Positions 25,890-37,898 of a DNA stretch of 64,000 nucleotides are shown piece after piece. How positions within the stretch are numbered: the stretch's first letter is position 1; every line of letters starts with the position of its first letter. Made by a program: the position numbers and the translations under genes. Below the pieces are notes generated by a model. That model was not told the DNA's origin and did not search any database. It saw only the letters and a list, made by a program, of their open reading frames with translations. Origin of the DNA: Spironucleus salmonicida (taxonomy: Eukaryota > Fornicata > Diplomonadida > Hexamitidae); the NCBI GenBank assembly GCA_000497125.2, contig CM035323.1, positions 8,001 to 72,000 of the forward strand, read 5' to 3'.

Positions 25890-26516
25890 ATGGCTGAGCA
25901 TAATAGCAATAAGCAAGTAAATAACGCAGATACCAAGTGTATTAGACATACCGACTGTTCTAGTTAAAAGAAAGGATATTGTGATGGAAATACCCTAACG
26001 TGCAAACTATGCTAGAAGAATTGTTTTGTCTGTTAATCCACAGCTTCGTGCAATTCCTGTGATTCTGCTACCTACGTAACAACAATAACAGGTGAATGCA
26101 CCCCAATTTGTCCTGGTCTCCAATATAATTAATTTTGTGAGAATGGAAAACCTAAAGCTTGCACAGAAGGAGTCACCTCGCCTTGCAAATGTGGAGTAAG
26201 TAGTAACTGTGGGACCTGCACAGATGGTGTTATGCCAACATGTGCTACTTGTCTAATAGGCATGCAGATGGACGATGCTGGCCGCTGTATGGATTGTGCT
26301 GAAGGATATAAAAAATTTGTCGGAAGGTGCTGGCCTAATTAACCAGAGGATCCAAATATCCCAGCTCCACCGGTTGCTCCGGTGGACCCCGAGGCCCCGG
26401 CCAGCAACAAGCTAGGTGGTGGGGCAGTGACCGGAATTGTCATCGGTGTGATTCTTGTCGTTGGCGCCGTTGCTGGCGGTCTTGCTTATTATTTTATCAA
26501 GAGGGGTAAGAAGTGA
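25890..26516 (+). CDS. Small cysteine-rich membrane protein, 208 residues (copy 1)
   Basis: ATG 25890 to TGA 26514-26516, with TAA/TAG as glutamine. The ectodomain holds 22 cysteines, many as CxxC or CxC, followed by a proline-rich linker (P-E-D-P-N-I-P to A-P-A-S-N) at about residues 151-173. One glycine/valine-rich membrane span ([11 protein letters not shown]) follows, and the protein ends in the tail K-R-G-K-K. This is the layout of diplomonad variant surface proteins and CRMPs. The mature N-terminus M-A-E-H-N is hydrophilic, so no classical signal peptide is visible. It is tail to tail with the 679-residue CRMP, 250 bases apart. Its counterpart at 48052-48678 has the same length and the same 22 cysteines but only about 65% identity, far below the flanking DNA. 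Confidence 0.9.
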
Positions 26517-26766
26517 TATATATTATATATTAATGCATAATAATTTTTGAATTTGAGATGACAGAATTCAATTTGAATAATAATATAAAATACTATTTAA
26601 CGTATATAATAATAGATCTAAGTAAAACCTACAAAAATAAAAATAAAATTACCTAATTATAACGCAAAATGAACAAAAGCTTCTATTTCGATAATTTTAT
26701 TCAGTTGCTACACATTGACTGTTCTTCGACACAATATCACTCACACCAAAACTATTCCAATGTAAT

Positions 26767-28806
26767 TCAGTAATTATGCTCACTTTAATCTCTCATTTAC
26801 GGACTACTTGCCCTTATTTTAAGTGCCTACCCCTACGTTACCTCACCTGAAACCAATCCCTCGATATTTTTCTTATTCTTTTTAACCTTTTTTACAACAA
26901 AAATTCCAACTCCAATGCTCAGCATGATAATAACCAAAACAGCCACTACGATCCCCACTGTTTTTCCAACACTTTTGTTGCTACACCCAGAAAGCTCCTA
27001 ATTCTCGCTACAGACCTTGCAGACCCCATTAACCGCCATCGCTCCGTTAACGCAAACACTGCACTAATTCGAGTCATACTCCTTGCAGTTATCTACTATC
27101 TTCCCTTAAAAAGCACACGCCTCTCCAAGTTTTAACTTTGAGCAGCTGATGCATTTCCCGTCCTGTAAAAACATTCCATCGGCGCACATCTAGCAGGCAT
27201 CACCTACGCATTTTATGCAATTTTTGATAGTTTTGGACCCGCACTAGCAGGATACATCCATTGGCTGACCAGTTTTGCAGGTTTCACATTTAGTTTAGAA
27301 CAAAAACTTGCCCGACTCGCACGCTGTGCAAGCTTTAGCATCTGAGCGGCATGTAGAGCAGGTTTTATCACATTTTCTACAAAACCTAGTAGCATCAGGA
27401 TCCGATGTCGGACAAAACTCGTTAGGCTTGCACTCTGCATCATCACGGCAGGGGTCTTTCTTACAGTCTCCATTAATTGACGAGTAACCCTTTATGCAGG
27501 TCCTGCATGTGTTATTGTCGCACTGCGCACAGTTGGTTTTTTTCGTGTTGCCGCACTGGCAACTTGAGCCAATTGGCATTGATTTGGAGCAGTATTGGCA
27601 GGTATTTTATGCTGTAATAAAATATGAATTTTCGCACACCAAACACGAGCCCCTCATGTTGGCCTAAAGACAGTTTTGAGACAACTGTGAACAATTGTTT
27701 TGAGCATTGATGTAAAAACCAGAAGCGCACTTTAAGCATCTACCTGTAGGATGGGCCAAAAGACAGTTTTCAGATAATTTTGCGCAACCATGTTTTTCCG
27801 TTAAATAGTTCCCTGAAAAGCACTTAGTGCATTTGTTCGATTATTCGGTACACGTTTCACATGATTTATCACATTTGGTACACTAATTAAAAATGTTAGT
27901 ATGGGACTGACAGTATTCCCCACTGATGCATTAAGTATCTATCGTACACTCGTTGTAAAGACATTATCCTTTGACTGTGGCTTAATCGTGGATGCAGCGA
28001 AAACAGCCAGTTGTAGAACATCTGCTACAATTAGCAATTAATTTGCCTGCACAATGGCATTCGCTACGGCTTGGCATATCATTATTGCAAGGCTTACATG
28101 TACCGTCCTCTGCAGTATAATAACCTTCGTTACAGAGAGAACAATAGTCAGCACGGATACATTTCTGACAATTATCCATGCATCCGTAACATTATCCCGA
28201 TCTATATTTATTATCATCACAATATTAACCCTCTAAACAATCGTTCTACTTGGTGCAAGTAGGTTTACATGCCTAATTCACTAGAATGTAATTTTTAGCA
28301 CAGGTCTAACAATCATTATTATAACACTATGCGCACCCTTCTTGCATTGTATAACGACATACACATCGGGAACCTCTTGGCATATCCTTCGAGCAGCTGA
28401 GGCATTTATTGTCAGCTGATAAATAGTAATCAGAAGGGCACTAAATACATTCTGTAGCAGAAATGCAACTCTCGCATGGCGAAATGCATTTTTTACAAGA
28501 GCCATTCTCAAGGTAATATCCCCCATCACACAAAGTACATTCAGTGGATGAATCACAGTAGTAACAATTGTCGCTACACTTTTCACATTTATCACCATTA
28601 ATATAATAGTTTTATATGCAATCTTCACACTTATCCCCGTTACATTCCTTGCAGGAAGGTTGAAGAGTGTTATTGCATTTACACTTTGCATTACTAGGCA
28701 TATCGAACCTGCATTCCAAACAGTATTAGGAAAAGTATCCCACATTCGGTGGACAGTAATACCCATTGGAGCAGTCATTCTTGCCGGACCAGCATGTACC
28801 GCTCAT
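26767..28806 (-). CDS. Cysteine-rich membrane protein, 679 residues (copy 1)
   Basis: ATG 28806 to TGA 26767-26769, uninterrupted with TAA/TAG as glutamine. Nearly the whole length is CxxC-rich repeats with words such as C-x-x-C-x-x-G-Y-Y and S-M-P-x-x-S-x-C-x-C, typical of VSP/CRMP ectodomains. A single C-terminal span (K-T-V-G-I-V-V-A-V-L-V-I-I-M) lies at about residues 607-631, followed by a basic, lysine-rich juxtamembrane stretch and a cytosolic tail of about 45 residues. That tail is longer than the KRGKK type of its neighbour. The N-terminus M-S-G-T-C-W begins directly with cysteine-rich sequence, and no signal peptide is seen. Probably a surface protein; ligand unknown. The second copy at 48929-50968 differs mainly in a patch covering residues 11-37. 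Confidence 0.9.
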
Positions 28807-31462
28807 TTTGTGATAGGTAAAATTAGATTTAATTGAAAGTTATAGGATAATATGAATGTTAGAAAATTTTAATTATATTAATATCGGATGAAATCCTGTA
28901 TTAAATATGATTAAAAACTGAGTACATCGCCTCAGAATGCTAGTTTTTTAATAGTTTTTTAATAATGAAGTGTGTAGATGCAATAGAATAATAATTATAT
29001 TGGTTATTTATGTTTGGCTGATTAATAATCTTATTAAATGACAGTTAAGTAGTTATTTATTATAGTGTATTAATTCGTATATAGAAACTGATCCTCTCTA
29101 AAATTCATAATAATAAATATAAATGAATAGTAAAAACTAAATTAGTTATATACAATGATTAGTCTTAGCTAAATATAATATATTAAAAAAAATTAATATA
29201 CCTATATGTTATAAGCTCTTAATATATGAGTTATTTATAATTCTATTTATAGCAGCACATATTAAAACTTTATATTTGGTTATTAAATACATCCATATAA
29301 ATCTATTTTAATATTACTAATAATATCCTATTTGTAACTTATTATTTGATTTAATTTTATACCCATTTTATAACTATTAACAACTAATCCATTCAAATAA
29401 TATTATAATAATAAATATGATAAATAAATCTGAATCTGCTAACTTTTATAATTCATACTATGTTTTCTTGTATTAATAGCAGTTTGCTAATATTAATTGT
29501 GAATAAATTAATATAGATGATTTTAATAATACATTACAATAATGTTATCAACGAAAATAATGTAGTGTGACTTACTAAATAATAACCAATATCTAGAGAA
29601 TATTAAAGATGATTATAATTTTATATATTAATTATTATATAATAAATATAATCTAATTTAAATAGTAACGAGATTACTAAATTAAAAAATATTAATATGA
29701 ATCTATTAACACATTGCATCTGACTAACTATTAATTAAACATAATAAAAATATCATGAACTAGTTTATTTTTTTGGCATTAATAATTTCTTTATTATGTA
29801 TATCACCCTTTTATTAAATATATTGAACCTTGCTACCTCTTAGTGACGTTAATATGCATTATGCACGTTTATAATAATCATTTTTTATAATAATAAAATA
29901 CTCATATTTAGTGAAATTTATCTCTTAATAATTATATGGCTACAGCTTATTTCGCATGGAAATAGAAAAAGAGACAATATCATCAGACTTTAATTATCCA
30001 AACACTTATATTTTCTGTTAATATTCTCGAAAAATATTCCTTCTAGAATCCCTTGTTGCAATTGATTGAAAGTGCAATATTAAACTAACAATTACCAAAT
30101 ATCTGATATGCTACTGATAAATTACTCTATATAGTACTTAAGCTACCATAGTTGTAGATAATAAACTTCCATAAATCTATAACCATTGTATCGTGATTCT
30201 ATTAAAGCTTTCAGTATTATGATGCTCGCATAGTATTTATAATAAATATGAAAAAATAATATGCATCGTATTTAAACAATGTAAGATATCTTCAAATCTA
30301 GTCATCCTCTTGATTATGATATATTAGTACAAACTTTTGCAGTATTCACGGTAAGTATCTAGTTTAGTAAACTAGTGTCGTATTTATTTAAGTATATAAA
30401 TAGGGACAGAAATGAGTTCCATCCCAAGATATCAATATACCGATACCAAATTATATTCATGCAGATTGTATTAGGTTACCAAATTCTACGCTCACGTTTA
30501 TTTTCAAACTTTCAGACAAATTTTGCATTTACTCTATTTTTATACATACATATTTTACTTTATTAAAACTAATATTTTTCTCTTTCATTTTAAAATTAAT
30601 TATTAATATTATATATTTACCATAAATTTCACAAAAATATGAAATCTGACCTTCGCGAAATGAGGTCCGACCCAACTCTACAAAACTAAACAAACTACAA
30701 CTTTAAGTTATTCGATATCCATAATAACTATCACTATCACCCCTCACATCCATGATTCATCAAATCTTCCTTACCAAACTTTGTCCCAAGAATCCAAAAT
30801 GCAATTCCTGTAATAATTACCAGATGTATATCTCGTTTTGTATCATAAATTATTAGATTCATGTTGTACAAATATGATCTGCTTACTGATAGATCGTATA
30901 ATAAGGCATATAAGTCGTACTGAAAACCGCCAATTTCAGAGTCATGATAATTAAGGGCTGGAATTGGTAGATCTTTTGTTTTGGTAACAATTGCTTATTA
31001 ATAAATCAGGATTTGTAGTCAATTGAATTTTTATATATGGTACATCTTATTTTCATAAATTTACGTTATTATTGTCTAATTTATATAGAGTATAGGTTTT
31101 GGCATATTATTGACAACTAAAATAAGTTTACTTAATTCATCTCGAATATAATAGTATCCTGTATAGTCTAGCAAATCATACTGAAAATATTTATTTGCTT
31201 AATAGTAAATATACATTTAAAATATGACTTGTAAGAATACTAAAATGTATATAAGTGTTAAGTTCCTAGTAATTGGCTTGTTAACCTAGCTGCTAACATT
31301 TAAATGCCATATATGTGTTCATAATAATTTTTATAATTATTATATTTCTTACTGAACCTTATTTCTGTGCTATTTCATTATTATAAATAATAAGATACTA
31401 ATTCTAAAAATAACTTACGCATTTCTGTTGTTAATATAATACCTATTTTTCCATTTCAGTAT
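28807..31462. other. AT-rich spacer of about 2.7 kb
   Basis: Very AT-rich intergenic DNA between two divergently oriented CRMP genes. No gene or RNA recognised. It is almost identical to 50969-53625, with about one difference per 100 bases or fewer by eye. Immediately before the next start codon stands a pyrimidine run followed by CAG, which looks like a 3' splice site, but no upstream exon was found. Confidence 0.5.
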
Positions 31463-32433
31463 ATGACAGGAACCTGCTCTGCTTCAGCTAATAACTGTGC
31501 TAATTCAAATTATTGTCCTCTGCAACCCCAAACCGATACCCCATGTATCTCTTGCTCGGATAACTAGCATTTTGAGACATCATGTAAATGCACCATGAGT
31601 AAAAATCAAATACTCAATTGTGCATCTTGCGATGGTGAAAAATGTGCATCATGTATTAATTCTTTTTCTTAAGCGGCGAGTCATGTAAGTTCTGCAAGGA
31701 AACTTGTTTAAAATGTATTAGCAAGGACATATGTCAAAGATGCGTGTCTGGTATGTATGATGCATTAATAATGTGTACAACATGTAATAAAAATATTCCA
31801 ATCGATAGCAAATGTCAGTGCGGAACTAACTTAATTGCGAATTGTGCTTAATGCGACTTTGATGATTGTATAAAATGCAGTAATAACTACAAATTGGTAA
31901 ATGGTGTTTGTTTGCCAGATCAATGTTAAACTGACTCATAGTGCTCCAATTTATAATTTTGTGACATTAGTACTACATAAATCAACGTTTGCAAATAATG
32001 CTCCAAAATCTGTAAAACATGTTCAAATATTGAAACATCATGTACATCTTGCAATATTGACTAATTTTTATATAATAATGCATGCAGTCCTTGTAATACA
32101 GCTGCGATTGTTGGTTTCCAATGCTATTGTTAAAATATGGTGATTGAAAACTGTTCTAAATGCGGAGCAGTAGGTTGGTAGTCTTGCTTAATGCCTCGTA
32201 GATTAATAGATGGAGAGTGTATCAACGGTTTAATATCACCAGAAGACTGCTAAATAGTTGTATCTACTAATATTATTATATATATCGTAGTAGGAGTAAT
32301 ATCAGCATCAATTTTGGTTATTGGAATAGTAATTATAACCTTAGTTATGAAAAGACGTAAATTAAGGTCACTTTTGGAAATGAACATTGATGCATTAGGA
32401 AAGAAAAATAATTCAAGTACATTGTTGTTTTGA
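31463..32433 (+). pseudogene. Cysteine-rich membrane protein with one frameshift (copy 1)
   Basis: ATG 31463 opens a CxxC-rich frame (M-T-G-T-C-S-A-S). Around 31655-31670, within a pyrimidine-rich TCTTTTTCTTAAG stretch, the cysteine pattern jumps to the frame one base back. It then continues to TGA 32431-32433. The second part ends in a hydrophobic span (I-I-I-Y-I-V-V-G-V-I-S-A, about 32272-32350) and a basic tail beginning K-R-R-K. Total length 971 bases, not a multiple of three. The same frameshift is present in the second copy (53626-54596), so it predates the duplication or is tolerated. Parsimony says pseudogene; programmed frameshifting is possible but unproven. No signal peptide is visible. 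Confidence 0.8.
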
Positions 32434-34299
32434 ACATTAAGCTATGTGCGCATAATTGATTTAATAAAACTAAAGAGAAATAAATATGAAATGTGAATAT
32501 AAGGTTTTGGATAAAAATGATTTAAGTATAATCAAACAGGCCAAGGTAATAACTTAAATATTTATAATTACGTTATTTTGTAATAATACTTAGATAATAA
32601 TAGTTATTAGTTTATGCAAAATCTAAGTCTTCTTATTTTATAGCTAATAACAGTTACTAAGAAAGTGAAATATTTTTTATTATATAACTTAAGTTACAAA
32701 TAAATGATTAAACATCAATAAATAAGATTAGCTTCCTAAGGCAAGCACTCTACAGAATTAAATATATTTAATTATTATTTACTAAATCGTGGAAATTAGA
32801 TTTAGTATATATTTTTATTCTTATGTAAAACTATTATCATGGCTAACTAATAATTTCTAAATATATTATTCAAATCTAACTTAGTGAAATAATTATTGTA
32901 TCATAATCAATTTACCAGCATGAATCTTATTAACCGTAAATTTTACATAGCAGAATCTGCAATTGATGTATTTTATTAGCAGGAATGTGATAATATTTTA
33001 TTATCATTATTACTAACTATAAGATATCTCTTTCTTAAATTTAATATTTTTAATCGATTAAACAGTGAAGTAAAATGACAATAGTTTTATAATTCTGACG
33101 CTAGTAGTGTACATTTAAGAATTATGGAAATTATACAATTTATATATTATATCCGACTATATTATATTTTCTATATAAATTGTGATTATATTTATTACTA
33201 AAATTATATCTTAATAGTTATATAAAAGATAAAACAATATGTTGAATTTACTCCGGATTTTAACAAATTATGATTAAATTATATGTAAACCTATAAATAT
33301 ATAAAATGATATAAATTTATTATTTTAAACTTTAGTTTAATAAATATATTCCAAGAATAACATATATAAAATAAAAACACTACTGATTAACAATATCAGA
33401 ACATAATTTAAAAATAAGATGATATGACGAGTATGGATCATTGGTGATACTACAAAAATGATTTTAAACGCAAAGTTTAATAAAGATGTAACTAGTAATA
33501 TAATTCTATTAATTACATTCGAGTAATGCGGTATAACAGTATCGTTAGCTTTATGTTAAAGGTTAAAACTGTAAAAATATTTCTCAAAAAAACTAAATAA
33601 TTTATCCACACTTTTACTATAGATTATCCAGATACTGTACCTAGCATTAAATTTAAGTAAAAATATGATACTCTACTAATAATTAACATGATACCATTGA
33701 AAAAAAATAACAAATTTAGTAGTAATTCACCATTACACATCTCATAAACAATCCATTATTAGTTTCGGCAAGATATCATAATAGTATCATTAGCATTCGC
33801 GAACAATAAAATCATGGCACATTGTCAAAGCTCAAATTGGCTGTTCTACACCCTATTTAATTATAATTTACTGCTCCATCTTTGTTTCGCACCTATTTTA
33901 ACGCTATATCCCTATATTACTATTTTAATGTATTCTCAAAAACAGATTTTTTTACTAATCATCAGTTTTCCAATACCATTTAATCAATTTACCCATCATC
34001 TCAAAATTAATTTCAGCATTTCAGTCTAAACCATCTATCTAGTATTGGCGCATATCTGTGCTATTTCACTCCCAACATACTACACGCATTATTCATCTTT
34101 CCTGATAACCCTTATTTCCACTATTATTTCTCGCTCCCTCCCTACCTACCTCCCTACCTCCCTCATTACCGCACAATCTGCCCCTTCACGCATCCCTTAC
34201 AATTTTTGACGCCAATATTAATTACGACATATTTGCAACCTATACTATAATCCAATCCTCCAAATACCATTTTCCTTCCATTTCCTTCCATTTCCACGC
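32434..34299. other. AT-rich spacer with pyrimidine-rich end
   Basis: AT-rich DNA without a recognised gene up to about 34080. It then becomes pyrimidine-rich on the plus strand, with CCCTACCT-type repeats at about 34135-34165 and a TTTCCTTCCA repeat at 34271-34290. These simple repeats differ in copy number from the second unit. Confidence 0.5.
34135..34290. repeat. Pyrimidine-rich simple repeats (length-variable between copies)
   Basis: CCCTACCT-like repeats are followed about 110 bases later by two copies of TTTCCTTCCA. In the second unit (56295-56492) the first tract is longer and partly different and the second has three copies. Together these indels account for most of the offset change from 22,163 to 22,199. 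Confidence 0.85.
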
Positions 34300-34680
34300 G
34301 AAAATACCGCAAATTTGAAACTTGAAATTTACCAAAACGCCCGAAAACGCAAATCAAGCCACCCACACTCCTCTAATTCCGCCCAAATCACACCCTGCCC
34401 CGAATTGCACTTTCGTCGAAATGCTCATTCCTCGCCCTCTAGCACTCCAAACTTTCGCTATCCATCCGAATTGTCGCGCGCAGTCGGCAAAATTCCGCAT
34501 TTATATTTGTGGTTCATGGGAATATTTCCACTCCGCAAAACTCGATTTTCGCCACTTTGATTTTTTGGTTTTGGTAGAATTAAATAGAGGCTCCCAGCGA
34601 GGTACTCAACGCGCAAATTGCAGTCCGCTATGGCACTTTTTCGTAGCGATATGGGAAGTTAGAATTTCGTAGTTGATGTT
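34300..34680. other. GC-rich island, coding potential unresolved
   Basis: A sharply bounded GC-rich stretch in AT-rich DNA. A plus-strand frame of 116 codons (from ATG 34322) is free of TAA and TAG as well as TGA, unusual here. The minus strand also has coding-like pieces broken by TGA. Neither has a recognisable motif. It is preserved almost unchanged in the second unit (56500-56880). It may be the remnant of a gene. Confidence 0.35.
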
Positions 34681-36340
34681 TCGGGCGCAATGCGTGGGGT
34701 AGAGTGAAAGATTTAGGAGGTGATATAATAGGTAGTGATGGGACGTTATATTGCGTTTTTGGGTGTTGGGGGTAAACCTGTATATTTGGGGTGTTACGGA
34801 TTCTCAGGGTAGGTAAAGGTATTTGGGAGTGTATTGTGGTATTTTACTAATGTGAGTATGAGATATAAGGGTAGATAAAGTATTAAGAGGAAAGCTGTTG
34901 AATGATTTTCTGGGTTAGTCTGGTCTGGGAATGGTGATGTAAGCCTTTCTAGCTGATCTGATATAATGATCTGCTTAAGTTGTAATAGATGCAATTAAAC
35001 CGTTGAGAGTGCTATTTTGGTGATATAAATATCATGCGAATATTGAATTTGTTGTACAGTATATATAAACTTGCAAATTCTAAAATTGGAGTTTGTAGAA
35101 GTTATGAATGTTTGGTAGCTAGACTAGTAACTGATATTGGCATTGGCTAGAATTGAGGAGACTGTTGTATTTTTATTATTGGTGTAATTATTTGTATTCT
35201 GAATGAAATAATATACTTTAGGTCCTATAAATACCTTAAACTAAGAGATAAGAAATTAGCTTTTATGAGGTTAGGTGTTGTATGCTGAGGTGCTGGGGTT
35301 TCTACTTTATACATAGTATATTTGATAAATATTTGATTGTACATCAAATAAAATAGTTATATCGCATACTATTTATTATTATCTATTTACTATATAATTA
35401 TTTTACATTTAACTTTATGATTTTGTGTTTCATTATCAGTATTTCATTAGAATATGCATTTTTTAGATATAACATCATTATCATAATATTATCATGATAA
35501 AATTAACTAGCATATTAACAAATAGTGAAACTAACACCATAAAATAGCTAATACCTAGTAATAAATTTTCTTGCATAGATAAATTATAGATTGGATATTT
35601 TGTTCAGTGGTTTATTAAAGATAACGATACTGTACTGATAACTGAACAGGTATAAACTTATTATCCGCATTGAAGGCTAGCATTTATCATAGAATAATAA
35701 TATTCGTATAAAGTTTACTTCTGAGTCTACTTTTTGATAAAATAGTAACTTGAATATCATAACATGCAAAAGTAAGATGAGTAATTCCTATAGCAAGATG
35801 CGATAAAAAATACACAAAGAAAGTCATTATATAAAATGCATTTTATTAAAATTTGAGTATATAATAAGTCTTTATTGGTGATGTTTAGTTACAATTAATT
35901 ATTACTATTATTTTCTAATAGTCATTGATAGAACCTGAATTATCACTATTTTAAGTTTAATAAGTTTATTGTAATAATATTATACTGTAGTTGATAAGTT
36001 AATGGCCTAAAGTTACGTATTCTGTTTCAATAGAAACTAAGTATGTACTTTATGCATAATTATAATAGTCTGATACTATTTATTTTGCATTATTATGATT
36101 ATTTTGAGAGTTAAATTTGTAAGTTATATCAAAAATACAGTTTACAAGTAATTATTATCATATCCTTCTTGTACTACATTACTTATATCTATTTTATCGA
36201 CGGTGCGTTGTAACGTCTTTAGCTTTCATAATTTTTTAATATAAATATAATTGTGTACTAATAATCATTCGCTATTATTCATATAAACTTATTATTCGTT
36301 AACAAATATAAATATATAATAAGTCAATTTTCTTAACCTT
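34681..36340. other. AT-rich spacer
   Basis: No gene recognised. The first about 350 bases are purine-rich on the plus strand (G/A-rich with TGGGG words). The remainder is AT-rich. Confidence 0.45.
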
Positions 36341-36349
36341 TTGCAGACA

Positions 36350-37660
36350 ATATTATACCTGTTTAGGAACTGTTACCCTGTTTTTATCTTAAAATAATAT
36401 TTTTTGATCTATAGCTAGTATATTAGCCTTTATTTTTATATTCCGATCTCTTTTTATTTTTCCAACTCAATTTCGGATATTTTCAGCTGCTTTTATATTC
36501 GTTTCTATATATCTTCTGTATAATCCTACCCAAACATATCCTTCATATAATCTCCTAATTTAAGAATAATAAGATCCCCTACGGCTTCTCAATTTTCAAT
36601 CATTGAATTATTAACCCAATCAAGTCTTTTATCGGTGATTAACTATGAAGAATCACCTAGCTCTTTAAACTAATTTAAAGGTAGATATTATCTTCACTAG
36701 TTAAGAACTCATATATTAGCTTACTAAACAATTGCATTATCGATAGGTTCTGATAAATGACTTAAGTAAAGAGAAATATTTGTGAATAAAAGGCATCTAG
36801 GGCAGTTTTTAAAAATTTGTATTTTTATCAAATCCGGCAAATACAGGATCTATTGCATCTAGAAGTTTATATTTAACCCGTGGAGAAATTAAATTAGTGA
36901 ATATAGAAATTAGCAGTTTTTAAATTCCATTAGCTTAGATAATTTATAATTCAAATTAATCCCTCTATACTAGAGGAAATAATATTTCAACATAATAAAA
37001 GCAGAATTGCCAATAATTTGCATACTATATGAATGAATCATCAAATCTATTATCTGAGGAATCCACAAAATAATGTATATTTTTACTAATAAATGATGCA
37101 ATGTCTAATGAAGTATATTGAATATACATCACCGTTATAGCTTTCGGAAAACATATCCAGCAGATAACTGAATCACGATATTTGACCGAATGATTCTCAG
37201 TTCCAAATTTCCGAATCACCCCATTCCAACTATTCCTAACATATGTTTTCTATAGCGATATAAAATATGCACTTTCCACATTTCTGTTGATTTTGTAATT
37301 TCCCCTAAATCATTCCATTTATAAAGATTCGCTACCGTTTTTCCGAATGCGTATAAGCACCTTTGTTGTACTAGCATTTGGTGAAGTGTAAAAATGCATT
37401 TAGTCTTCAAGTTTACGTGAGCGTAGGAAGCGCTGTTTGCTCTGAAATGTTAGAGCTGCAAAACTATCAAAAGTATATTTTTCCTCGTTTTAAGTAAGTT
37501 ATTTTATATACGTTGAGTCTAATAAACGCACGGAAGCGGAATGCTAGACCAAATAGAAGGCTCCATCTATGTGTTTGAAGCAGGATTTCGAAATTGCTTC
37601 TATGGACTCAACAAAACTTAAAATTTGCCGGGCTAGTAGTCTAGTGATATTTCGTATTCG
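36350..37660 (-). pseudogene. Degenerate unassigned gene, beta-propeller-like plus coiled coil (copy 1)
   Basis: Minus-strand coding-like segments in shifting frames. The first (about 37620-37330) contains H-I-D-G-A-F-Y-L-V. The second (about 37410-37217) has Y-A-F-G-K and E-M-W-K-V-H words, then a TGA and a shift. The third (37219-36950) has V-I-C-W-I and D-I-A-S-F-I-S. A lysine/glutamate/glutamine-rich coiled-coil-like stretch comes last (about 36530-36400). The spacing of aromatic and glycine residues recalls kelch-type propellers followed by a coiled coil, a guess only. Several frameshifts and TGA codons make it a pseudogene. It lies on the same strand downstream of the P-loop gene. Confidence 0.35.
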
Positions 37661-37898
37661 TAAGTCACTTATATTACATTACATATGTAAATAACTAGTT
37701 ATTACATATTTTCACTTTCTTTGGACGTACCAATCCGTAGTTTGTATTTTAGAGTACAAAAAATCGTGATATTTTGCTAATACAGTGGAAATACATAAAC
37801 ATTCCCTTCCGATTTTTGAAAGAATGAACAATTCATATGTTTGCAAAATATGACATGTACGACCTCTGCGACATAAAAAATTACAAAATAATGGTGGA

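Noticed and set aside
26617-26640. Polyadenylation signal AGTAAAA downstream of the small CRMP
   Set aside because: Similar to the Giardia AGTRAA signal, but about 100 bases past the stop and common by chance in AT-rich DNA.
28038-28262. Plus- and minus-strand short ORFs within the 679-residue CRMP gene
   Set aside because: They are other-frame shadows of the cysteine-rich coding sequence.
30375-30566. 63-codon plus-strand ORF in spacer, duplicated at 52537-52728
   Set aside because: Duplicated only because the whole spacer is; AT-rich composition and no motif.
31655-31670. Programmed -1 frameshift site
   Set aside because: The T-rich run is suggestive, but the codons do not fit a standard slippery heptamer and no downstream structure is evident; a mutation is simpler.
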